In this document: piece after piece, positions 8,025 to 21,712 of the stretch | How positions within the stretch are numbered: the stretch's first letter is position 1 | How the letters are laid out: each line of letters starts with the position of its first letter | Source of the DNA: Rhynochetos jubatus | Taxonomy: Eukaryota > Chordata > Aves > Eurypygiformes > Rhynochetidae | Assembly (NCBI GenBank): GCA_027574665.1 | Contig: CM050676.1 | Coordinates: 6,810,157 to 6,874,156 of the forward strand | Length of the DNA: 64,000 nt | Reading direction: 5' to 3' | Notes under the pieces: generated by a model | Told to the model about the DNA's origin: nothing | Seen by the model: the letters and a program-made list of their open reading frames with translations, nothing else | The model's database searches: none | Made by a program: the position numbers and the translations under genes

Positions 8025-11000
8025 AGACGCTTCAACGAGCCGCGCATTCGAGCCTCTCCGAGCCTGTTAGCACAGAGAAGGTGACCCTGTGGATTTCGAC
8101 TTTCCCGGGGATACAGAGCTCTGTCTTAAGAGGCATGCAGTGCTCTGCCAAAACAAACAAGGTTTCACTAAGAAATTCCCTCGTGGCTCTTTCCCTTTTG
8201 GAGGAAAAGGGAGAGGTTTGTTTCTAAGCTTTGCAAGCGGTCCCGCGCTCTGCTGAAAAGGGAACGAACTGCTAGAGCACAGCGAGAGAAAACAGCGTAA
8301 GCAATTCCTTCCTAGCTCTTTCTGTTGCCGAGGAACTGTGGCACTGTTGGAACTGGAGATTGCAAGCAACACAGCGATCCGGCTGCTCTGGCACGCAGTG
8401 CTCTGCAAAGGCGCAGCAAGAAGGGACAAGAAATTCTCTCCTAACTCTTTCTCTTTGGTCGCATTACAGTGCTGCTTCAGATGGCCGTGTTCGGGCAGAC
8501 GCTTCAACGAGCCGCGCATTCGAGCCTCTCCGAGCCTGTTAGCACAGAGAAGGTGACCCTGTGGATTTCGACTTTCCCGGGGATACAGAGCTCTGTCTTA
8601 AGAGGCATGCAGTGCTCTGCCAAAACAAACAAGGTTTCGCTAAGAAATTCCCTCGTAGCTCTTTCCCTTTTGGAGGAAAAGGGAGAGGTTTGTTTCTAAG
8701 CTTTGCAAGCGGTCCCGCGCTCTGCCGAAAAGGGAACGAACTGCTAGAGCACAGCGAGAGAAAACAGCGTAAGCAATTCCTTCCTAGCTCTTTCTGTTGC
8801 CGAGGAACTGTGGCACTGTTGGAACTGGAGATTGCAAGCAACACAGCGATCCGGCTGCTCTGGCACGCAGTGCTCTGCAAAGGCGCAGCAAGAAGGGACA
8901 AGAAATTCTCTCCTAACTCTTTCTGTTTGGTCGCATTACAGTGCTGCTTCAGATGTCCGTGTTCGGGCAGACGCTTCAACGAGCCGCGCATTCGAGCCTC
9001 TCCGAGCCTGTTAGCACAGAGAAGGTGACCCTGTGGATTTCGACTTTCCCGGGGATACAGAGCTCTGTCTTAAGAGGCATGCAGTGCTCTGCCAAAACAA
9101 ACAAGGTTTCGCTAAGAAATTCCCTCGTAGCTCTTTCCCTTTTGGAGGAAAAGGGAGAGGTTTGTTTCTAAGCTTTGCAAGCGGTCCCGCGCTCTGCCGA
9201 GAAGGGAACGAACTGCTAGAGCACAGCGAGAGAAAACAGCGTAAGCAATTCCTTCCTAGCTCTTTCTGTTGCCGAGGAACTGTGGCACTGTTGGAACTGG
9301 AGATTGCAAGCAACACAGCGATCCGGCTGCTCTGGCACGCAGTGCTCTGCAAAGGCGCAGCAAGAAGGGACAAGAAATTCTCTCCTAACTCTTTCTCTTT
9401 GGTCGCATTACAGTGCTGCTTCAGATGTCCGTGTTCGGGCAGACGCTTCAACGAGCCGCGCATTCGAGCCTCTCCGAGCCTGTTAGCACAGAGAAGGTGA
9501 CCCTGTGGATTTCGACTTTCCCGGGGATACAGAGCTCTGTCTTAAGAGGCATGCAGTGCTCTGCCAAAACAAACAAGGTTTCGCTAAGAAATTCCCTCGT
9601 AGCTCTTTCCCTTTTGGAGGAAAAGGGAGAGGTTTGTTTCTAAGCTTTGCAAGCGGTCCCGCGCTCTGCCGAAAAGGGAACGAACTGCTAGAGCACAGCG
9701 AGAGAAAACAGCGTAAGCAATTCCTTCCTAGCTCTTTCTGTTGCCGAGGAACTGTGGCACTGTTGGAACTGGAGATTGCAAGCAACACAGCGATCCGGCT
9801 GCTCTGGCACGCAGTGCTCTTCAAAGGCGCAGCAAGAAGGGACAAGAAATTCTCTCCTAACTCTTTCTCTTTGGTCGCATTACAGTGCTGCTTCAGATGG
9901 CCGTGTTCGGGCAGACGCTTCAACGAGCCGCGCATTCGAGCCTCTCCGAGCCTGTTAGCACAGAGAAGGTGACCCTGTGGATTTCGACTTTCCCGGGGAT
10001 AGAGAGCTCTGTCTTAAGAGGCATGCAGTGCTCTGCCAAAACAAACAAGGTTTCGCTAAGAAATTCCCTCGTGGCTCTTTCCCTTTTGGAGGAAAAGGGA
10101 GAGGTTTGTTTCTAAGCTTTGCAAGCGGTCCCGCGCTCTGCCGAAAAGGGAACGAACTGCTAGAGCACAGCGAGAGAAAACAGCGTAAGCAATTCCTTCC
10201 TAGCTCTTTCTGTTGCCGAGGAACTGTGGCACTGTTGGAACTGGAGATTGCAAGCAACACAGCGATCCGGCTGCTCTGGCACGCAGTGCTCTGCAAAGGC
10301 GCAGCAAGAAGGGACAAGAAATTCTCTCCTAACTCTTTCTCTTTGGTCGCATTACAGTGCTGCTTCAGATGTCCGTGTTCGGGCAGACGCTTCAACGAGC
10401 CGCGCATTCGAGCCTCTCCGAGCCTGTTAGCACAGAGAAGGTGACCCTGTGGATTTCGACTTTCCCGGGGATCCAGAGCTCTGTCTTAAGAGGCATGCAG
10501 TGCTCTGCCAAAACAAACAAGGTTTCGCTAAGAAATTCTCTCGTAGCTCTTTCCCTTTTGGAGGAAAAGGGAGAGGTTTGTTTCTAAGCTTTGCAAGCGG
10601 TCCCGCGCTCTGCCGAAAAGGGAACGAACTGCTAGAGCACAGCGAGAGAAAACAGCGTAAGCAATTCCTTCCTAGCTCTTTCTGTTGCCGAGGAACTGTG
10701 GCACTGTTGGAACTGGAGATTGCAAGCAACACAGCCATCCGGCTGCTCTGGCACGCAGTGCTCTGCAAAGGCGCAGCAAGAAGGGACAAGAAATTCTCTC
10801 CTAACTCTTTCTCTTTGGTCGCATTACAGTGCTGCTTCAGATGTCCGTGTTCGGGCAGACGCTTCAACGAGCCGCGCATTCGAGCCTCTCCGAGCCTGTT
10901 AGCACAGAGAAGGTGACCCTGTGGATTTCGACTTTCCCGGGGATAGAGAGCTCTGTCTTAAGAGGCATGCAGTGCTCTGCCAAAACAAACAAGGTTTCGC

Positions 11001-11328
11001 TAAGAAATTCCCTCGTGGCTCTTTCCCTTTTGGAGGAAAAGGGAGAGGTTTGTTTCTAAGCTTTGCAAGCGGTCCCGCGCTCTGCCGAAAAGGGAACGAA
11101 CTGCTAGAGCACAGCGAGAGAAAACAGCGTAAGCAATTCCTTCCTAGCTCTTTCTGTTGCCGAGGAACTGTGGCACTGTTGGAACTGGAGATTGCAAGCA
11201 ACACAGCCATCCGGCTGCTCTGGCACGCAGTGCTCTGCAAAGGCGCAGCAAGAAGGGACAAGAAATTCTCTCCTAACTCTTTCTCTTTGGTCGCATTACA
11301 GTGCTGCTTCAGATGTCCGTGTTCGGGC
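8025..11328. repeat. Left higher-order block, second copy (units 18-24)
   Basis: This block repeats the allele order of units 1-3 and 5-8 and lacks a match to unit 4. Unit 21 (9441-9912) differs from unit 5 by the rare T381 (near 9821). Unit 23 carries the BamHI-type allele (near 10473) and C352, like unit 7. It looks like an old multi-unit duplication later changed by loss or gain of one unit and by point changes. Confidence 0.75.
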
Positions 11329-13216
11329 AGACGCTTCAACGAGCCGCGCATTCGAGCCTCTCCGAGCCTGTTAGCACAGAGAAGGTGACCCTGTGGATTT
11401 CGACTTTCCCGGGGATACAGAGCTCTGTCTTAAGAGGCATGCAGTGCTCTGCCAAAACAAACAAGGTTTCGCTAAGAAATTCCCTCGTAGCTCTTTCCCT
11501 TTTGGAGGAAAAGGGAGAGGTTTGTTTCTAAGCTTTGCAAGCGGTCCCGCGCTCTGCCGAAAAGGGAACGAACTGCTAGAGCACAGCGAGAGAAAACAGC
11601 GCAAGCAATTCCTTCCTAGCTCTTTCTGTTGCCGAGGAACTGTGGCACTGTTGGAACTGGAGATTGCAAGCAACACAGCGATCCGGCTGCTCTGGCACGC
11701 AGTGCTCTGCAAAGGCGCAGCAAGAAGGGACAAGAAATTCTCTCCTAACTCTTTCTGTTTGGTCGCATTACAGTGCTGCTTCAGATGGCCGTGTTCGGGC
11801 AGACGCTTCAACGAGCCGCGCATTCGAGCCTCTCCGAGCCTGTTAGCACAGAGAAGGTGACCCTGTGGATTTCGACTTTCCCGGGGATACAGAGCTCTGT
11901 CTTAAGAGGCATGCAGTGCTCTGCCAAAACAAACAAGGTTTCACTAAGAAATTCTCTCGTAGCTCTTTCCCTTTTGGAGGAAAAGGGAGAGGTTTGTTTC
12001 TAAGCTTTGCAAGCGGTCCCGCGCTCTGCCGAAAAGGGAACGAACTGCTAGAGCACAGCGAGAGAAAACAGCGCAAGCAATTCCTTCCTAGCTCTTTCTG
12101 TTGCCGAGGAACTGTGGCACTGTTGGAACTGGAGATTGCAAGCAACACAGCGATCCGGCTGCTCTGGCACGCAGTGCTCTGCAAAGGCGCAGCAAGAAGG
12201 GACAAGAAATTCTCTCCTAACTCTTTCTCTTTGGTCGCATTACAGTGCTGCTTCAGATGGCCGTGTTCGGGCAGACGCTTCAACGAGCCGCGCATTCGAG
12301 CCTCTCCGAGCCTGTTAGCACAGAGAAGGTGACCCTGTGGATTTCGACTTTCCCGGGGATACAGAGCTCTGTCTTAAGAGGCATGCAGTGCTCTGCCAAA
12401 ACAAACAAGGTTTCACTAAGAAATTCTCTCGTAGCTCTTTCCCTTTTGGAGGAAAAGGGAGAGGTTTGTTTCTAAGCTTTGCAAGCGGTCCCGCGCTCTG
12501 CCGAAAAGGGAACGAACTGCTAGAGCACAGCGAGAGAAAACAGCGCAAGCAATTCCTTCCTAGCTCTTTCTGTTGCCGAGGAACTGTGGCACTGTTGGAA
12601 CTGGAGATTGCAAGCAACACAGCGATCCGGCTGCTCTGGCACGCAGTGCTCTGCAAAGGCGCAGCAAGAAGGGACAAGAAATTCTCTCCTAACTCTTTCT
12701 CTTTGGTCGCATTACAGTGCTGCTTCAGATGGCCGTGTTCGGGCAGACGCTTCAACGAGCCGCGCATTCGAGCCTCTCCGAGCCTGTTAGCACAGAGAAG
12801 GTGACCCTGTGGATTTCGACTTTCCCGGGGATAGAGAGCTCTGTCTTAAGAGGCATGCAGTGCTCTGCCAAAACAAACAAGGTTTCGCTAAGAAATTCCC
12901 TCGTGGCTCTTTCCCTTTTGGAGGAAAAGGGAGAGGTTTGTTTCTAAGCTTTGCAAGCGGTCCCGCGCTCTGCCGAAAAGGGAACGAACTGCTAGAGCAC
13001 AGCGAGAGAAAACAGCGTAAGCAATTCCTTCCTAGCTCTTTCTGTTGCCGAGGAACTGTGGCACTGTTGGAACTGGAGATTGCAAGCAACACAGCGATCC
13101 GGCTGCTCTGGCACGCAGTGCTCTGCAAAGGCGCAGCAAGAAGGGACAAGAAATTCTCTCCTAACTCTTTCTCTTTGGTCGCATTACAGTGCTGCTTCAG
13201 ATGGCCGTGTTCGGGC
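11329..13216. repeat. Left-domain units 25-28
   Basis: Four ordinary units. Units 26 and 27 share the same scored alleles (T155, A143, C274), consistent with a recent single-unit duplication. Unit 28 has G161 with G90. Nothing other than satellite sequence is present. Confidence 0.8.
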
Positions 13217-16048
13217 AGACGCTTCAACGAGCCGCGCATTCGAGCCTCTCCGAGCCTGTTAGCACAGAGAAGGTGACCCTGTGGATTTCGACTTTCCCGG
13301 GGATACAGAGCTCTGTCTTAAGAGGCATGCAGTGCTCTGCCAAAACAAACAAGGTTTCCCTAAGAAATTCCCTCGTAGCTCTTTCCCTTTTGGAGGAAAA
13401 GGGAGAGGTTTGTTTCTAAGCTTTGCAAGCGGTCCCGCGCTCTGCCGAAAAGGGAACGAACTGCTAGAGCACAGCGAGAGAAAACAGCGTAAGCAATTCC
13501 TTCCTAGCTCTTTCTGTTGCCGAGGAACTGTGGCACTGTTGGAACTGGAGATTGCAAGCAACACAGCGATCCGGCTGCTCTGGCACGCAGTGCTCTGCAA
13601 AGGCGCAGCAAGAAGGGACAAGAAATTCTCTCCTAACTCTTTCTGTTTGCTCGCATTACAGTGCTGCTTCAGATGTCCGTGTTCGGGCAGACGCTTCAAC
13701 GAGCCGCGCATTCGAGCCTCTCCGAGCCTGTTAGCACAGAGAAGGTGACCCTGTGGATTTCGACTTTCCCGGGGATACAGAGCTCTGTCTTAAGAGGCAT
13801 GCAGTGCTCTGCCAAAACAAACAAGGTTTCACTAAGAAATTCCCTCGTGGCTCTTTCCCTTTTGGAGGAAAAGGGAGAGGTTTGTTTCTAAGCTTTGCAA
13901 GCGGTCCCGCGCTCTGCTGAAAAGGGAACGAACTGCTAGAGCACAGCGAGAGAAAACAGCGTAAGCAATTCCTTCCTAGCTCTTTCTGTTGCCGAGGAAC
14001 TGTGGCACTGTTGGAACTGGAGATTGCAAGCAACACAGCCATCCGGCTGCTCTGGCACGCAGTGCTCTGCAAAGGCGCAGCAAGAAGGGACAAGAAATTC
14101 TCTCCTAACTCTTTCTCTTTGGTCGCATTACAGTGCTGCTTCAGATGGCCGTGTTCGGGCAGACGCTTCAACGAGCCGCGCATTCGAGCCTCTCCGAGCC
14201 TGTTAGCACAGAGAAGGTGACCCTGTGGATTTCGACTTTCCCGGGGATACAGAGCTCTGTCTTAAGAGGCATGCAGTGCTCTGCCAAAACAAACAAGGTT
14301 TCGCTAAGAAATTCCCTCGTAGCTCTTTCCCTTTTGGAGGAAAAGGGAGAGGTTTGTTTCTAAGCTTTGCAAGCGGTCCCGCGCTCTGCCGAAAAGGGAA
14401 CGAACTGCTAGAGCACAGCGAGAGAAAACAGCGTAAGCAATTCCTTCCTAGCTCTTTCTGTTGCCGAGGAACTGTGGCACTGTTGGAACTGGAGATTGCA
14501 AGCAACACAGCGATCCGGCTGCTCTGGCACGCAGTGCTCTGCAAAGGCGCAGCAAGAAGGGACAAGAAATTCTCTCCTAACTCTTTCTGTTTGGTCGCAT
14601 TACAGTGCTGCTTCAGATGTCCGTGTTCGGGCAGACGCTTCAACGAGCCGCGCATTCGAGCCTCTCCGAGCCTGTTAGCACAGAGAAGGTGACCCTGTGG
14701 ATTTCGACTTTCCCGGGGATACAGAGCTCTGTCTTAAGAGGCATGCAGTGCTCTGCCAAAACAAACAAGGTTTCGCTAAGAAATTCCCTCGTAGCTCTTT
14801 CCCTTTTGGAGGAAAAGGGAGAGGTTTGTTTCTAAGCTTTGCAAGCGGTCCCGCGCTCTGCCGAGAAGGGAACGAACTGCTAGAGCACAGCGAGAGAAAA
14901 CAGCGTAAGCAATTCCTTCCTAGCTCTTTCTGTTGCCGAGGAACTGTGGCACTGTTGGAACTGGAGATTGCAAGCAACACAGCCATCCGGCTGCTCTGGC
15001 ACGCAGTGCTCTGCAAAGGCGCAGCAAGAAGGGACAAGAAATTCTCTCCTAACTCTTTCTGTTTGGTCGCATTACAGTGCTGCTTCAGATGTCCGTGTTC
15101 GGGCAGACGCTTCAACGAGCCGCGCATTCGAGCCTCTCCGAGCCTGTTAGCACAGAGAAGGTGACCCTGTGGATTTCGACTTTCCCGGGGATACAGAGCT
15201 CTGTCTTAAGAGGCATGCAGTGCTCTGCCAAAACAAACAAGGTTTCACTAAGAAATTCTCTCGTAGCTCTTTCCCTTTTGGAGGAAAAGGGAGAGGTTTG
15301 TTTCTAAGCTTTGCAAGCGGTCCCGCGCTCTGCCGAAAAGGGAACGAACTGCTAGAGCACAGCGAGAGAAAACAGCGTAAGCAATTCCTTCCTAGCTCTT
15401 TCTGTTGCCGAGGAACTGTGGCACTGTTGGAACTGGAGATTGCAAGCAACACAGCGATCCGGCTGCTCTGGCACGCAGTGCTCTGCAAAGGCGCAGCAAG
15501 AAGGGACAAGAAATTCTCTCCTAACTCTTTCTCTTTGGTCGCATTACAGTGCTGCTTCAGATGGCCGTGTTCGGGCAGACGCTTCAACGAGCCGCGCATT
15601 CGAGCCTCTCCGAGCCTGTTAGCACAGAGAAGGTGACCCTGTGGATTTCGACTTTCCCGGGGATACAGAGCTCTGTCTTAAGAGGCATGCAGTGCTCTGC
15701 CAAAACAAACAAGGTTTCACTAAGAAATTCTCTCGTAGCTCTTTCCCTTTTGGAGGAAAAGGGAGAGGTTTGTTTCTAAGCTTTGCAAGCGGTCCCGCGC
15801 TCTGCCGAAAAGGGAACGAACTGCTAGAGCACAGCGAGAGAAAACAGCGCAAGCAATTCCTTCCTAGCTCTTTCTGTTGCCGAGGAACTGTGGCACTGTT
15901 GGAACTGGAGATTGCAAGCAACACAGCGATCCGGCTGCTCTGGCACGCAGTGCTCTGCAAAGGCGCAGCAAGAAGGGACAAGAAATTCTCTCCTAACTCT
16001 TTCTCTTTGGTCGCATTACAGTGCTGCTTCAGATGGCCGTGTTCGGGC
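13217..16048. repeat. Six-unit block (units 29-34)
   Basis: The allele order is C434+C143, then T230+C352, then plain G429, then G233+C352, then T155+A143 twice. The following four units (35-38) repeat this order with the plain unit and one T155 unit missing, so this appears to be a tandem six-unit duplication that then lost two units. Units 30-32 also resemble units 1-3 and 18-20. Confidence 0.75.
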
Positions 16049-17936
16049 AGACGCTTCAACGAGCCGCGCATTCGAGCCTCTCCGAGCCTGTTAGCACAGA
16101 GAAGGTGACCCTGTGGATTTCGACTTTCCCGGGGATACAGAGCTCTGTCTTAAGAGGCATGCAGTGCTCTGCCAAAACAAACAAGGTTTCCCTAAGAAAT
16201 TCCCTCGTAGCTCTTTCCCTTTTGGAGGAAAAGGGAGAGGTTTGTTTCTAAGCTTTGCAAGCGGTCCCGCGCTCTGCCGAAAAGGGAACGAACTGCTAGA
16301 GCACAGCGAGAGAAAACAGCGTAAGCAATTCCTTCCTAGCTCTTTCTGTTGCCGAGGAACTGTGGCACTGTTGGAACTGGAGATTGCAAGCAACACAGCG
16401 ATCCGGCTGCTCTGGCACGCAGTGCTCTGCAAAGGCGCAGCAAGAAGGGACAAGAAATTCTCTCCTAACTCTTTCTGTTTGCTCGCATTACAGTGCTGCT
16501 TCAGATGTCCGTGTTCGGGAAGACGCTTCAACGAGCCGCGCATTCGAGCCTCTCCGAGCCTGTTAGCACAGAGAAGGTGACCCTGTGGATTTCGACTTTC
16601 CCGGGGATACAGAGCTCTGTCTTAAGAGGCATGCAGTGCTCTGCCAAAACAAACAAGGTTTCACTAAGAAATTCCCTCGTGGCTCTTTCCCTTTTGGAGG
16701 AAAAGGGAGAGGTTTGTTTCTAAGCTTTGCAAGCGGTCCCGCGCTCTGCTGAAAAGGGAACGAACTGCTAGAGCACAGCGAGAGAAAACAGCGTAAGCAA
16801 TTCCTTCCTAGCTCTTTCTGTTGCCGAGGAACTGTGGCACTGTTGGAACTGGAGATTGCAAGCAACACAGCCATCCGGCTGCTCTGGCACGCAGTGCTCT
16901 GCAAAGGCGCAGCAAGAAGGGACAAGAAATTCTCTCCTAACTCTTTCTGTTTGGTCGCATTACAGTGCTGCTTCAGATGGCCGTGTTCGGGCAGACGCTT
17001 CAACGAGCCGCGCATTCGAGCCTCTCCGAGCCTGTTAGCACAGAGAAGGTGACCCTGTGGATTTCGACTTTCCCGGGGATACAGAGCTCTGTCTTAAGAG
17101 GCATGCAGTGCTCTGCCAAAACAAACAAGGTTTCGCTAAGAAATTCCCTCGTAGCTCTTTCCCTTTTGGAGGAAAAGGGAGAGGTTTGTTTCTAAGCTTT
17201 GCAAGCGGTCCCGCGCTCTGCCGAGAAGGGAACGAACTGCTAGAGCACAGCGAGAGAAAACAGCGTAAGCAATTCCTTCCTAGCTCTTTCTGTTGCCGAG
17301 GAACTGTGGCACTGTTGGAACTGGAGATTGCAAGCAACACAGCCATCCGGCTGCTCTGGCACGCAGTGCTCTGCAAAGGCGCAGCAAGAAGGGACAAGAA
17401 ATTCTCTCCTAACTCTTTCTCTTTGGTCGCATTACAGTGCTGCTTCAGATGTCCGTGTTCGGGCAGACGCTTCAACGAGCCGCGCATTCGAGCCTCTCCG
17501 AGCCTGTTAGCACAGAGAAGGTGACCCTGTGGATTTCGACTTTCCCGGGGATACAGAGCTCTGTCTTAAGAGGCATGCAGTGCTCTGCCAAAACAAACAA
17601 GGTTTCACTAAGAAATTCTCTCGTAGCTCTTTCCCTTTTGGAGGAAAAGGGAGAGGTTTGTTTCTAAGCTTTGCAAGCGGTCCCGCGCTCTGCCGAAAAG
17701 GGAACGAACTGCTAGAGCACAGCGAGAGAAAACAGCGTAAGCAATTCCTTCCTAGCTCTTTCTGTTGCCGAGGAACTGTGGCACTGTTGGAACTGGAGAT
17801 TGCAAGCAACACAGCGATCCGGCTGCTCTGGCACGCAGTGCTCTGCAAAGGCGCAGCAAGAAGGGACAAGAAATTCTCTCCTAACTCTTTCTCTTTGGTC
17901 GCATTACAGTGCTGCTTCAGATGTCCGTGTTCGGGC
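16049..17936. repeat. Shortened copy of the six-unit block (units 35-38)
   Basis: Unit 35 carries C434+C143 like unit 29, unit 36 T230+C352 like unit 30, unit 37 G233+C352 like unit 32, and unit 38 T155+A143 like unit 33. A private G-to-A (near 16520) follows GTTCGG in unit 35. The missing counterpart of unit 31 is the clearest sign of a one-unit deletion by unequal exchange. Confidence 0.75.
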
Positions 17937-20900
17937 AGACGCTTCAACGAGCCGCGCATTCGAGCCTCTCCGAGCCTGTTAGCACAGAGAAGGTGACCCT
18001 GTGGATTTCGACTTTCCCGGGGATACAGAGCTCTGTCTTAAGAGGCATGCAGTGCTCTGCCAAAACAAACAAGGTTTCGCTAAGAAATTCCCTCGTAGCT
18101 CTTTCCCTTTTGGAGGAAAAGGGAGAGGTTTGTTTCTAAGCTTTGCAAGCGGTCCCGCGCTCTGCCGAAAAGGGAACGAACTGCTAGAGCACAGCGAGAG
18201 AAAACAGCGCAAGCAATTCCTTCCTAGCTCTTTCTGTTGCCGAGGAACTGTGGCACTGTTGGAACTGGAGATTGCAAGCAACACAGCGATCCGGCTGCTC
18301 TGGCACGCAGTGCTCTGCAAAGGCGCAGCAAGAAGGGACAAGAAATTCTCTCCTAACTCTTTCTGTTTGGTCGCATTACAGTGCTGCTTCAGATGTCCGT
18401 GTTCGGGCAGACGCTTCAACGAGCCGCGCATTCGAGCCTCTCCGAGCCTGTTAGCACAGAGAAGGTGACCCTGTGGATTTCGACTTTCCCAGGGATACAG
18501 AGCTCTGTCTTAAGAGGCATGCAGTGCTCTGCCAAAACAAACAAGGTTTCCCTAAGAAATTCTCTCGTAGCTCTTTCCCTTTTGGAGGAAAAGGGAGAGG
18601 TTTGTTTCTAAGCTTTGCAAGCGGTCCCGCGCTCTGCCGAAAAGGGAACGAACTGCTAGAGCACAGCGAGAGAAAACAGCGCAAGCAATTCCTTCCTAGC
18701 TCTTTCTGTTGCCGAGGAACTGTGGCACTGTTGGAACTGGAGATTGCAAGCAACACAGCGATCCGGCTGCTCTGGCACGCAGTGCTCTGCAAAGGCGCAG
18801 CAAGAAGGGACAAGAAATTCTCTCCTAACTCTTTCTCTTTGGTCGCATTACAGTGCTGCTTCAGATGGCCGTGTTCGGGCAGACGCTTCAACGAGCCGCG
18901 CATTCGAGCCTCTCCGAGCCTGTTAGCACAGAGAAGGTGACCCTGTGGATTTCGACTTTCCCGGGGATAGAGAGCTCTGTCTTAAGAGGCATGCAGTGCT
19001 CTGCCAAAACAAACAAGGTTTCGCTAAGAAATTCCCTCGTGGCTCTTTCCCTTTTGGAGGAAAAGGGAGAGGTTTGTTTCTAAGCTTTGCAAGCGGTCCC
19101 GCGCTCTGCCGAAAAGGGAACGAACTGCTAGAGCACAGCGAGAGAAAACAGCGTAAGCAATTCCTTCCTAGCTCTTTCTGTTGCCGAGGAACTGTGGCAC
19201 TGTTGGAACTGGAGATTGCAAGCAACACAGCCATCCGGCTGCTCTGGCACGCAGTGCTCTGCAAAGGCGCAGCAAGAAGGGACAAGAAATTCTCTCCTAA
19301 CTCTTTCTCTTTGGTCGCATTACAGTGCTGCTTCAGATGTCCGTGTTCGGGCAGACGCTTCAACGAGCCGCGCATTCGAGCCTCTCCGAGCCTGTTAGCA
19401 CAGAGAAGGTGACCCTGTGGATTTCGACTTTCCCGGGGATCCAGAGCTCTGTCTTAAGAGGCATGCAGTGCTCTGCCAAAACAAACAAGGTTTCGCTAAG
19501 AAATTCTCTCGTAGCTCTTTCCCTTTTGGAGGAAAAGGGAGAGGTTTGTTTCTAAGCTTTGCAAGCGGTCCCGCGCTCTGCCGAAAAGGGAACGAACTGC
19601 TAGAGCACAGCGAGAGAAAACAGCGTAAGCAATTCCTTCCTAGCTCTTTCTGTTGCCGAGGAACTGTGGCACTGTTGGAACTGGAGATTGCAAGCAACAC
19701 AGCCATCCGGCTGCTCTGGCACGCAGTGCTCTGCAAAGGCGCAGCAAGAAGGGACAAGAAATTCTCTCCTAACTCTTTCTCTTTGGTCGCATTACAGTGC
19801 TGCTTCAGATGTCCGTGTTCGGGCAGACGCTTCAACGAGCCGCGCATTCGAGCCTCTCCGAGCCTGTTAGCACAGAGAAGGTGACCCTGTGGATTTCGAC
19901 TTTCCCGGGGATACAGAGCTCTGTCTTAAGAGGCATGCAGTGCTCTGCCAAAACAAACAAGGTTTCACTAAGAAATTCCCTCGTGGCTCTTTCCCTTTTG
20001 GAGGAAAAGGGAGAGGTTTGTTTCTAAGCTTTGCAAGCGGTCCCGCGCTCTGCCGAAAAGGGAACGAACTGCTAGAGCACAGCGAGAGAAAACAGCGTAA
20101 GCAATTCCTTCCTAGCTCTTTCTGTTGCCGAGGAACTGTGGCACTGTTGGAACTGGAGATTGCAAGCAACACAGCCATCCGGCTGCTCTGGCACGCAGTG
20201 CTCTGCAAAGGCGCAGCAAGAAGGGACAAGAAATTCTCTCCTAACTCTTTCTCTTTGGTCGCATTACAGTGCTGCTTCAGATGTCCGTGTTCGGGCAGAC
20301 GCTTCAACGAGCCGCGCATTCGAGCCTCTCCGAGCCTGTTAGCACAGAGAAGGTGACCCTGTGGATTTCGACTTTCCCGGGGATAGAGAGCTCTGTCTTA
20401 AGAGGCATGCAGTGCTCTGCCAAAACAAACAAGGTTTCCCTAAGAAATTCCCTCGTAGCTCTTTCCCTTTTGGAGGAAAAGGGAGAGGTTTGTTTCTAAG
20501 CTTTGCAAGCAGTCCCGCGCTCTGCCGAAAAGGGAACGAACTGCTAGAGCACAGCGAGAGAAAACAGCGTAAGCAATTCCTTCCTAGCTCTTTCTGTTGC
20601 CGAGGAACTGTGGCACTGTTGGAACCGGAGATTGCAAGCAACACAGCGATCCGGCTGCTCTGGCACGCAGTGCTCTGCAAAGGCGCAGCAAGAAGGGACA
20701 AGAAATTCTCTCCTAACTCTTTCTCTTTGGTCGCATTACAGTGCTGCTTCAGATGTCCGTGTTCGGGCAGACGCTTCAACGAGCCGCGCATTCGAGCCTC
20801 TCCGAGCCTGTTAGCACAGAGAAGGTGACCCTGTGGATTTCGACTTTCCCGGGGATAGAGAGCTCTGTCTTAAGAGGCATGCAGTGCTCTGCCAAAACAA

Positions 20901-21240
20901 ACAAGGTTTCGCTAAGAAATTCCCTCGTAGCTCTTTCCCTTTTGGAGGAAAAGGGAGAGGTTTGTTTCTAAGCTTTGCAAGCGGTCCTGCGCTCTGCCGA
21001 AAAGGGAACGAACTGCTAGAGCACAGCGAGAGAAAACAGCGCAAGCAATTCCTTCCTAGCTCTTTCTGTTGCCGAGGAACTGTGGCACTGTTGGAACCGG
21101 AGATTGCAAGCAACACAGCGATCCGGCTGCTCTGGCACGCAGTGCTCTGCAAAGGCGCAGCAAGAAGGGACAAGAAATTCTCTCCTAACTCTTTCTCTTT
21201 GGTCGCATTACAGTGCTGCTTCAGATGTCCGTGTTCGGGC
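17937..21240. repeat. Left-domain units 39-45
   Basis: Unit 40 has A83 (18493), which destroys the SmaI-type CCCGGG and the CENP-B-like core; this allele recurs only in unit 49. Units 41-42 repeat the pair seen in units 6-7 and 22-23. Unit 44 has A215 together with C330, and unit 45 C330 with T220. All are full-length 472-bp units. Confidence 0.8.
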
Positions 21241-21712
21241 AGACGCTTCAACGAGCCGCGCATTCGAGCCTCTCCGAGCCTGTTAGCACAGAGAAGGTGA
21301 CCCTGTAGATTTCGACTTTCCCGGGGATCCAGAGCTCTGTCTTAAGAGGCATGCAGTGCTCTGCCAAAACAAACAAGGTTTCACTAAGAAATTCTCTCGT
21401 AGCTCTTTCCCTTTTGGAGGAAAAGGGAGAGGTTTGTTTCTAAGCTTTGCAAGCGGTCCCGCGCTCTGCCGAAAAGGGAACGAACTGCTAGAGCACAGCG
21501 AGAGAAAACAGCGTAAGCAATTCCTTCCTAGCTCTTTCTGTTGCCGAGGAACTGTGGCACTGTTGGAACTGGAGATTGCAAGCAACACAGCCATCCGGCT
21601 GCTCTGGCACGCAGTGCTCTGCAAAGGCGCAGCAAGAAGGGACAAGAAATTCTCTCCTAACTCGTTCTCTTTGGTCGCATTACAGTGCTGCTTCAGATGT
21701 CCGTGTTCGGGC
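21241..21712. repeat. Marker unit 46 with linked private changes
   Basis: It carries G-to-A at unit site 67 (21307), T-to-G at site 424 (21664), C352 and the BamHI-type CC at 89-90. The first two changes are found in only one other unit of the window, unit 50, four units (1,888 bp) away. This makes the pair a clean signature of recent copying. Confidence 0.85.
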
